A stretch of 64,000 nt of DNA from an uncultured Tessaracoccus sp. Lineage in GTDB: Bacteria > Actinomycetota > Actinomycetes > Propionibacteriales > Propionibacteriaceae. Shown in pieces: positions 58,798 to 64,000 of the stretch. Under the pieces are notes generated by a model. The model did no database searches, was not told where the DNA came from, and worked only from the letters and a program-made list of their open reading frames with translations. Numbering within the stretch: position 1 is the first letter of the stretch; each line of letters begins with the position of its first letter. Position numbers and translations under genes: made by a program. The stretch lies in assembly GCF_943914565.1 (NCBI RefSeq), contig NZ_CALUCN010000003.1, forward strand, positions 124,001 through 188,000. The letters run 5' to 3'.

Positions 58798-60225
58798 TCA
58801 CTGCCGGGCGGCGCGCACCCAGGCCTCGACCTCGTCGGCGGTGCGCGGGAGCGCGTCGCTCATCACGACGGGGTGCCCGTCGGTGATGAGGATGTCGTCC
58901 TCGATGCGCACGCCGATGCCGCGGTACTCCTCCGGCACGAGCAGGTCGGTGGACTTGAAGTAGATGCCCGGCTCGACCGTGATGATCATGCCCTCGCGCA
59001 GGTCGCCCTCGCGGTAGTCCTCCCGCGACGCGTGCGCGCAGTCGTGCACGTCGAGCCCCAAGTGGTGCGAGGTGCCGTGGACCATCCACCGACGGTGGTA
59101 CCCGCCGCGCTCGGAGAGCGACTCGTCGACGGTGCCCGGCAGGATGCCGAGGTCCTTGCAGAACTCCGCGACGACGCGGATGGCCGCCGCGTGCACACCC
59201 GCCCAGGGCTCGCCCGCGCGACAGGCGTCGATGCCGGCGGCCTGCGCGCGCAGCACCGCGTCGTAGACGTGCCGCTGCGGCTCGGTGAACGTGCCGCTCA
59301 CCGGCAGCGTCCGGGTGATGTCGGCGGTGTAGAGCGAGTTGACCTCGACGCCGGCGTCGAGCAGGAGGAGGTCGCCGTCGCGCAGCTCGCCGTCGTTGAC
59401 GATCCAGTGCAGCGTGTTGGCGTGGTCGCCGCCCGCGGCGATCGTGTCGTAGCCGACGGCGTTGCCGAGGTGGCGGGCGTGGAGGCCGAAGATACCCTCG
59501 ACCCAGCGCTCGCCGCGGCCGTTCGCGACGGCGTTGGGCAGCTCGCGCACGACGGCGTCGAAGCCCACCTTCGTCGCGGCGATCGCGCGGCCCATCTCCG
59601 AGATCTCGTACTCGTCCTTGGCGAAGCGCATCGTCGCGGCGACGCGGTGCAGCTCGGCGTCGTCGGACTCGTCGGCGCCACCGCGGACCCGGTCGACGAG
59701 GCTCGTCAGTTCGGGGTCCGCCTCGCGCAGCACGCGGAGGCGCTCGCGCCCGGTGAGGTACTCCTCGAGCGTGCGGATGTCGCGGCACTCCATCTGCACC
59801 GCGCTCGCCATCTCCTCGAGCGAGTCACGCTGCCCCACCCACATCTCGCCGTAGCGGGCGTCGGCGTAGAACTCGCGGTCCGTGCGCGGCGCGCGCGGCC
59901 GGAAGAACAGCACCGACTCCTCCTTCGACACCACGAGCGCGGCGTCGGGCTCGCGGTCCTCACCCAGCCCGGTGAAGTAGGCGAACGCCGTGTGGGGACG
60001 GAAACGGTAGTCGGTGTCGTTGGCGCGGACCTTCAGCGGCCCAGCGGGGAGCACCATCGTCGCGTCGGGGTACTGCTCGACGAGGGCCGCGCGACGGCGG
60101 GCGGCCCACTCGGCGGACGGCAGCGTCGCGGGCAGCTCGCTCGAGTACGGCGCCCAGCCGCTGACGATGAACTTCTTGAACTCCTCCGAGAACGGATCCC
60201 TGCGATTGGCGTTGCTGTCACTCAT
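58798..60225 (-). CDS. pepP: Xaa-Pro aminopeptidase (PepP-type, M24B)
   Basis: A 475-residue aminopeptidase P. The N-terminal AMP_N domain (to about residue 180) is followed by the pita-bread domain with the two metal Asp in LLLDAGVEVNSLYTADITRT, His in MVHGTSHHLGLDVHD, and Glu in ITVEPGIYFK and VRIEDDILIT. It releases an N-terminal residue before Pro. The ATG is 7 nt after a TAGACT element. Confidence 0.95.
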   Translation of the reverse strand: MSDSNANRRDPFSEEFKKFIVSGWAPYSSELPATLPSAEWAARRRAALVEQYPDATMVLPAGPLKVRANDTDYRFRPHTAFAYFTGLGEDREPDAALVVSKEESVLFFRPRAPRTDREFYADARYGEMWVGQRDSLEEMASAVQMECRDIRTLEEYLTGRERLRVLREADPELTSLVDRVRGGADESDDAELHRVAATMRFAKDEYEISEMGRAIAATKVGFDAVVRELPNAVANGRGERWVEGIFGLHARHLGNAVGYDTIAAGGDHANTLHWIVNDGELRDGDLLLLDAGVEVNSLYTADITRTLPVSGTFTEPQRHVYDAVLRAQAAGIDACRAGEPWAGVHAAAIRVVAEFCKDLGILPGTVDESLSERGGYHRRWMVHGTSHHLGLDVHDCAHASREDYREGDLREGMIITVEPGIYFKSTDLLVPEEYRGIGVRIEDDILITDGHPVVMSDALPRTADEVEAWVRAARQ

Positions 60226-60232
60226 GCCCGCC

Positions 60233-60238
60233 AGTCTA
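60233..60238 (-). promoter_or_regulatory. leaderless-type -10 element of pepP (TAGACT)
   Basis: Bottom-strand TAGACT, 7 nt before ATG 60225. Confidence 0.55.
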
Positions 60239-60280
60239 GTTCCGCAGGCACCGTGCGAGGCCCCTGGGGACGCGACGGGC

Positions 60281-60823
60281 TCAGCCCCCGTCGCGGATCC
60301 GGGCGTACTCCGCGGCGAGCGCCCGCGCGGAGCGGTCGACGAGCTCCCGCCACGCGACGGCCCCCTCGTCGGCGGCGTCGGAGACGTGCTTCACCATGAG
60401 CAGCGGCACCTCGAGCTCGCGGCAGGCGTGGGCGATCGCGAAGCCCTCCATGTCGACGACCTGGCAGCGCCGGGCGAGCGCCTCGCGTTCGGGGCCGCCG
60501 GCGACGAACGAGTCGCCCGAGCCGAGCACGGGCCCGCCGCCGCCCAGCTCGATCCGGTCGGTGACCGCCGCGCCCATGGCGCGCAGGGTGTCGACGCCGA
60601 CGTCGCGGTTGATGACGGCGCGGGGCCGGACGATGCCCTGCACCGACGCGTCGAGCGTGCCGACGGAGCCGAGGTTCACGACGCGATCCGGCCGCCGCTC
60701 GAGGATCGCGCGCGTCGCGGCGACCGCAGCGGGCACGAGTCCCATGCCGACGAGCACGACGGGGGTCTCGGCCGGCAGGTACGTCGCCTCGAGCGCGGAG
60801 GCGATGAGGACGAGGTCGCGCAC
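60281..60823 (-). CDS. nucleosidase/phosphorylase-family protein (MTA/SAH nucleosidase-like)
   Basis: A 180-residue protein of the purine nucleoside phosphorylase/uridine phosphorylase superfamily. NLGSVGTLD is the base/phosphate loop and VVDMEGFAIAHAC carries the ribose-binding Met-Glu; VKHVSDAADEGA contains the catalytic Asp. At 180 residues it is shorter than classical Pfs (about 230). GTG 60823 is 3 bp after the coaA stop, so it is co-transcribed and probably co-translated with it. Confidence 0.83.
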   Translation of the reverse strand: MRDLVLIASALEATYLPAETPVVLVGMGLVPAAVAATRAILERRPDRVVNLGSVGTLDASVQGIVRPRAVINRDVGVDTLRAMGAAVTDRIELGGGGPVLGSGDSFVAGGPEREALARRCQVVDMEGFAIAHACRELEVPLLMVKHVSDAADEGAVAWRELVDRSARALAAEYARIRDGG

Positions 60824-60826
60824 GGC

Positions 60827-61759
60827 TCAGACCTTGCGGATCGAGATCTCGGTGATGCGGTGGTCGGCGCCCTTGGTGAGGATCGCCGTCGCACGCCCCT
60901 TCGTGGGGGCGATGTTCTGCCGCAGGTTCGGGCCGTTGATGCTCTCCCACACCTCGGACGCGAACGCCGCGGCCTCCTCGTCGGTCATGCCCTGGAACTC
61001 GACGAAGAACCCCTCGTGGGCGAGCTCGGCGCGCCGCTTCAGCTCGAGGAAGCGAGCGGTGAACCACTGCTTGATGTGCTCCTCGCGCGCGTCGACGAAC
61101 ACGGAGAAGTCGAAGAAGTCGCTCACGGCGACGCCGGCGTGACGGTCCTTCTCGACGCGGGCAGGCTGGAGGACGTTGAGGCCCTCGAGGATGAGGATGT
61201 CCGGCGACTCGATCACGATCCGCTCGTCGGGGACGATGTCGTACTTCGAGTGCGAGTACACGGGTGCCTCGACGTGGGGCAGGCCGGACTTCACGTCCAT
61301 GACGAAGCGCAGCAGGGCGCGGCGGTTGTACGACTGCGGGAAGCCCTTGCGGTCGAGGATGCCGCGCCGCTCGAGCTGCGCGTTGGGGTAGAGGAAGCCG
61401 TCGGTGGTCACGAGGTCCACCTTCGGGTTGCCGGGTGCGTGCCGCAGGAGCTCCTGCAGGAGGCGGGACACCGTCGACTTGCCGACCGCCACGGATCCGG
61501 CGACGCCGATCACGAACGGCGTGCGGCGCTCGTTGAGACCCAGGAAGGCGTTGCGCTCCTCGTTGAGGCGCGAGGCGTTCTCGATCGTGAGGTGCATGAG
61601 CTGCGTGAGCGGCCGGTACACCTCCGCGACGTCGGCCTGGTCGGTCGGGTCGCCGATGCCGCGCAGCTCGTCGAGCGTCTCCTGGTCCAGGCGGATCGAC
61701 GTGAGATCGGACAACGCTGCCCAGCTCGCACGCTCCAGCGTCAGGAATGGACGGGTCAC
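60827..61759 (-). CDS. coaA: type I pantothenate kinase
   Basis: A 310-residue P-loop kinase. Walker A GVAGSVAVGKST is at about residues 91-102, with LVTTDGFLYPN, the RKGFPQSYNRRALLRF region and VYSHSKYDIV, all CoaA hallmarks. It phosphorylates pantothenate, the first and feedback-controlled step of CoA synthesis. GTG 61759 follows GAGGAG. Divergent from glmS. Confidence 0.96.
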   Translation of the reverse strand: MTRPFLTLERASWAALSDLTSIRLDQETLDELRGIGDPTDQADVAEVYRPLTQLMHLTIENASRLNEERNAFLGLNERRTPFVIGVAGSVAVGKSTVSRLLQELLRHAPGNPKVDLVTTDGFLYPNAQLERRGILDRKGFPQSYNRRALLRFVMDVKSGLPHVEAPVYSHSKYDIVPDERIVIESPDILILEGLNVLQPARVEKDRHAGVAVSDFFDFSVFVDAREEHIKQWFTARFLELKRRAELAHEGFFVEFQGMTDEEAAAFASEVWESINGPNLRQNIAPTKGRATAILTKGADHRITEISIRKV

Positions 61760-61884
61760 GGGTACTCCTCGAGGTGACGACCGGACAACCCTATCGCCGG
61801 GCCCGGTGCCGGCCAATCCTCCCCGTCCACACGCAGCGGCCAGCATGTCGCGGGATGAATGTCAAGAATCGCTCAATCATGGTG

Positions 61885-61890
61885 TACGTT
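61885..61890 (+). promoter_or_regulatory. possible -10 element of glmS (TACGTT)
   Basis: TACGTT ends 8 nt before GTG 61899, with no Shine-Dalgarno, compatible with a leaderless transcript. No glmS ribozyme is visible. Confidence 0.35.
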
Positions 61891-61898
61891 TGCTCCTC

Positions 61899-63724
61899 GT
61901 GTGTGGAATCGTCGGATACCTGGGCGCCCGGAGCGCCACCAGCATCGCCCTCGCCGGGCTCGCCCGGCTCGAGTACCGCGGCTACGACTCGGCCGGCATC
62001 GCCGTGCCCGACGGTGGCGCGATCGCCTGCCGCAAACGCGCCGGTCGCATCGCCGACCTGGCCGAACTGCTCGAGCGCGACCCCTGCCCGACGTGGCCTG
62101 CGCGATCGGGCACACCCGTTGGGCGACCCACGGCGCCCCGACGGACGCCAACGCCCACCCCCACGTCGTGGGCGACGTGGCCCTCGTCCACAACGGCATC
62201 ATCGACAACGCCGCCCGCCTGCGCGCCGAGCTCGACGAGCCGCTCGCGTCCGAGACCGACTCGGAGGTGGTGGCCCACCTGCTCGCCCGCGAGGTGCGCG
62301 CGGGCCGGACCCTCGTCGAGGCGATGCGCGCGACGGTGGCGCGGCTCGACGGCGCATTCGCGCTCGTCGCGGTGCACGCCGCGGAGCCGGACCGGCTCGT
62401 CGTGGCCAGACGCAACTCCCCGCTCGTGATCGGCCGCGGGGAGGGGGAGTGGTTCGTCGCCTCCGACGTCGCCGCGTTCCTCGAGCACACCCGCGACGTG
62501 CGCGAGCTCGGGCAGGACCAGGTGGCCGAGCTCACTGCGGAGACCTGCACCGTCACCGGACCCGACGGGGCCCCGGCCCAGCCGCGCCCGATCACGGTGG
62601 ACTGGGACCTCGCGCAGGCCGAGAAGCAGGGCCACGACTGGTTCATGCGCAAGGAGATCGTCGAGCAGCCCACCGCGATCGCCGACACGCTGCGCGGACA
62701 CCGCGGGGCCGACGGCGAACTCGTGCTCGACGAGACCCGCGTCGACGCCGACGTGCTGCGCAGGGCCGACAAGGTGGTGGTCGTCGCGTGCGGGAGCGCG
62801 CACTACGCCGGCCACCTCGCCAAGCACGCGATCGAGCACTGGGTGCGCATCCCGTGCGAGGTCGAGCTCGCCAGCGAGTTCCGCTACCGCGACCCGATCG
62901 TCGACGATCGCACCCTCGTCGTCGCGATCTCGCAGTCGGGCGAGACCGCCGACACCCTCATGGCCATGCGTCACGGCCGCGAGCAGGGCGCGACGGTGGT
63001 CGCGATCTGCAACACCGCCGGCGCCACCATCGCGCGCGAGGCCGACGCGGTGCTGTACACCCACGCCGGCCCGGAGATCGGCGTCGCCTCCACGAAGGGC
63101 TTCACGACGCAGCTCGTCGCCAGCCTCCTGCTCGCCCTGCACCTCGCCCGGCTCCGCGACGCGGTCACCGCCGACGAGGCGCGCCGGGTCCTCGCCGAGC
63201 TCGACCGCCTGCCGGGCCACGTCGAGGCCGTCCTCGCCCGGGCCGACGAGGTGGCGGCCCTCGCGCGCCGCCTGCAGGGGCAGGGCTCCATGCTGTTCCT
63301 CGGCCGTCACGTCGGCCACCTCGTCGCGCTCGAGGGCGCGCTGAAGCTGAAGGAGCTCGCCTACCTCCACGCCGAGGGCTTCGCCGCCGGCGAGCTCAAG
63401 CACGGGCCGATCGCGCTCGTCGCCGACCAGGTGCCGGTCTTCGTCGTCGTGCCGCCGCCCGACCTGGGACCCCTGCGTGACAAGGTGCTCGCCAACATCG
63501 CCGAGGTCCGTGCCCGGGGCGCGCACGTCGTCGCACTCGCCGACGACGACTGGGCTGTGCGCGAGGCGGCTCACCAGGTGATCGCGTTGCCGGCCGTGCC
63601 CGCGCTGCTGCAACCCGTCGTCGCGATCGTGCCGCTGCAGCTCCTCGCGTGCGAGGTCGCCACCCGGCTCGGCCACGACGTGGACCAGCCGCGCAACCTC
63701 GCGAAGTCGGTCACCGTCGAGTGA
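61899..63724 (+). CDS. glmS: glutamine-fructose-6-phosphate aminotransferase, with an apparent 1-bp frameshift at 62081-62084
   Basis: GTG 61899 opens MCGIVGYLG with the N-terminal nucleophile Cys, and frame 61899 runs through LEYRGYDSAGIAVPDG to about residue 61. At GACCCCTGC (62079-62087) the protein continues only in the -1 frame as LPDVACAIGHTRWATHG, then both SIS domains (ACGSAHYAGHLA, ISQSGETADTLMA) to the canonical DQPRNLAKSVTVE end at 63724. One extra C in the CCCC run would restore a full ~608-residue enzyme. glmS makes glucosamine-6-phosphate for peptidoglycan and is normally essential, so a sequencing indel is likelier than loss of function. Confidence 0.88.
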
Positions 63725-63747
63725 GCCCTAGCCCCCAGCCGTCGCCG

Positions 63748-63753
63748 TAGGGT
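63748..63753 (+). promoter_or_regulatory. leaderless-type -10 element of acpS (TAGGGT)
   Basis: TAGGGT ends 6 nt before ATG 63760. Confidence 0.5.
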
Positions 63754-63759
63754 GGTGTC

Positions 63760-64000
63760 ATGATCGTTGGCATCGGCACCGACCTCATCGTCGTCGACCG
63801 CTTCGCCGCCGCGCTCGAGCGCCAACCGGGCCTCGGCGCGCGGCTCCTCACCGAGCAGGAGCGCGGGCTCGCGGTGGAGTCGCAGGCAGCGCGCTTCGCC
63901 GCGAAGGAAGCACTCGCCAAGGCGCTCGGCGCACCGGGCGGCCTGCGCTGGCTCGACTGCGAGGTGGTCCGCGACGAGGCCCGGCAGCCGCACGTCCACT
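63760..64000 (+). CDS. acpS: holo-[acyl-carrier-protein] synthase, N-terminal part (runs off the window)
   Basis: The visible 80 residues begin with GIGTDLIVVDRFAAAL (metal Asp at about residue 8) and include RFAAKEALAKALGAP, the AcpS active-site helix with its Glu and Lys. The enzyme transfers phosphopantetheine from CoA to acyl carrier protein; coaA lies 2 kb upstream and glmS-acpS adjacency is common in actinobacteria. The C-terminal third is outside the window. Confidence 0.94.
   Translation, partial: MIVGIGTDLIVVDRFAAALERQPGLGARLLTEQERGLAVESQAARFAAKEALAKALGAPGGLRWLDCEVVRDEARQPHVH

Noticed and set aside
61859..61898. An alternative glmS start at 61859 in the downstream frame
   Set aside because: Residues encoded there (Arg-rich) do not resemble GlmS, whereas GTG 61899 in the other frame gives the obligatory MCGIVGY start.
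61760..61898. glmS ribozyme
   Set aside because: No recognisable ribozyme core; actinobacteria generally lack it and the leader appears to be absent or very short.

Overview
This is a high-GC actinobacterial chromosome segment with no transposase, integrase, phage gene, CRISPR array or RNA gene that I can see. Gene content points to the Actinomycetia, and the order of the right half follows the mycobacterial Rv1205-Rv1234 neighbourhood: LOG-family protein, DUF3117, glgA/glgC, O-methyltransferase, sigE, anti-sigma factor, tatB, mrp, DUF1003, PRC-barrel/MgtE_N protein, general stress protein. There are no mycolate genes. A mycothiol-type arsenate reductase and a Corynebacterium-like diaminopimelate dehydrogenase also fit an actinomycete; a Propionibacteriales member is my guess, not a demonstrated identity.

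Layout. 0-8.9 kb: mixed metabolism and transport (FAD monooxygenase fragment, PutP, PfpI and isochorismatase-like enzymes, TMEM175 channel, MgtE, exonuclease). 8.9-12 kb: a divergent arsenic module, arsD-arsA leftward and arsR-arsC rightward, around a shared operator region; no efflux permease is present. 12.2-16.5 kb: an LpqY-SugABC-type sugar importer. 16.6-19.5 kb: Ddh, a small P-loop kinase-like protein and a beta-CASP nuclease. 19.6-31.2 kb: a complete respiratory nitrate module, with a leftward operon (Cys-containing HTH regulator, narG, narH, narJ, narI, MobA-like protein), mostly joined by 4-bp stop/start overlaps, and two rightward narK transporters from the same intergenic region. 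31.3-41.2 kb: SIMPL protein, phosphoribosyltransferase, a large 20-bp repeat array, transketolase, SppA, VanW, ferredoxin, DapC and a small exported lysozyme-like protein. 41.3-46 kb: LOG protein, DUF3117, glycogen genes glgA/glgC and an O-methyltransferase. 46-48 kb: a three-gene exported/TadE-like operon. 48.2-64 kb: dapA, sigE with a fused anti-sigma/RseB-like sensor, tatB, mrp, stress and folding factors, PepP, coaA, glmS (with an apparent frameshift) and the start of acpS.

Things that stand out: (1) two converging arrays of 20-bp units at 32.56-32.88 kb with an invariant GTTGGC(A/G)AAC core; (2) a repeated 11-mer flanking the predicted nar promoter next to an Fe-S-type regulator; (3) very frequent leaderless-type promoters, TANNNT placed 6-7 nt before the start codon, seen at fifteen annotated genes on both strands, plus two leaderless-type micro-ORFs that precede genes; (4) a MobA-like enzyme sandwiched between two DUF6457-like domains; (5) an anti-sigma factor fused to an RseB-like extracytoplasmic region where htrA would be expected; (6) a single-base frameshift in glmS at a CCCC run.
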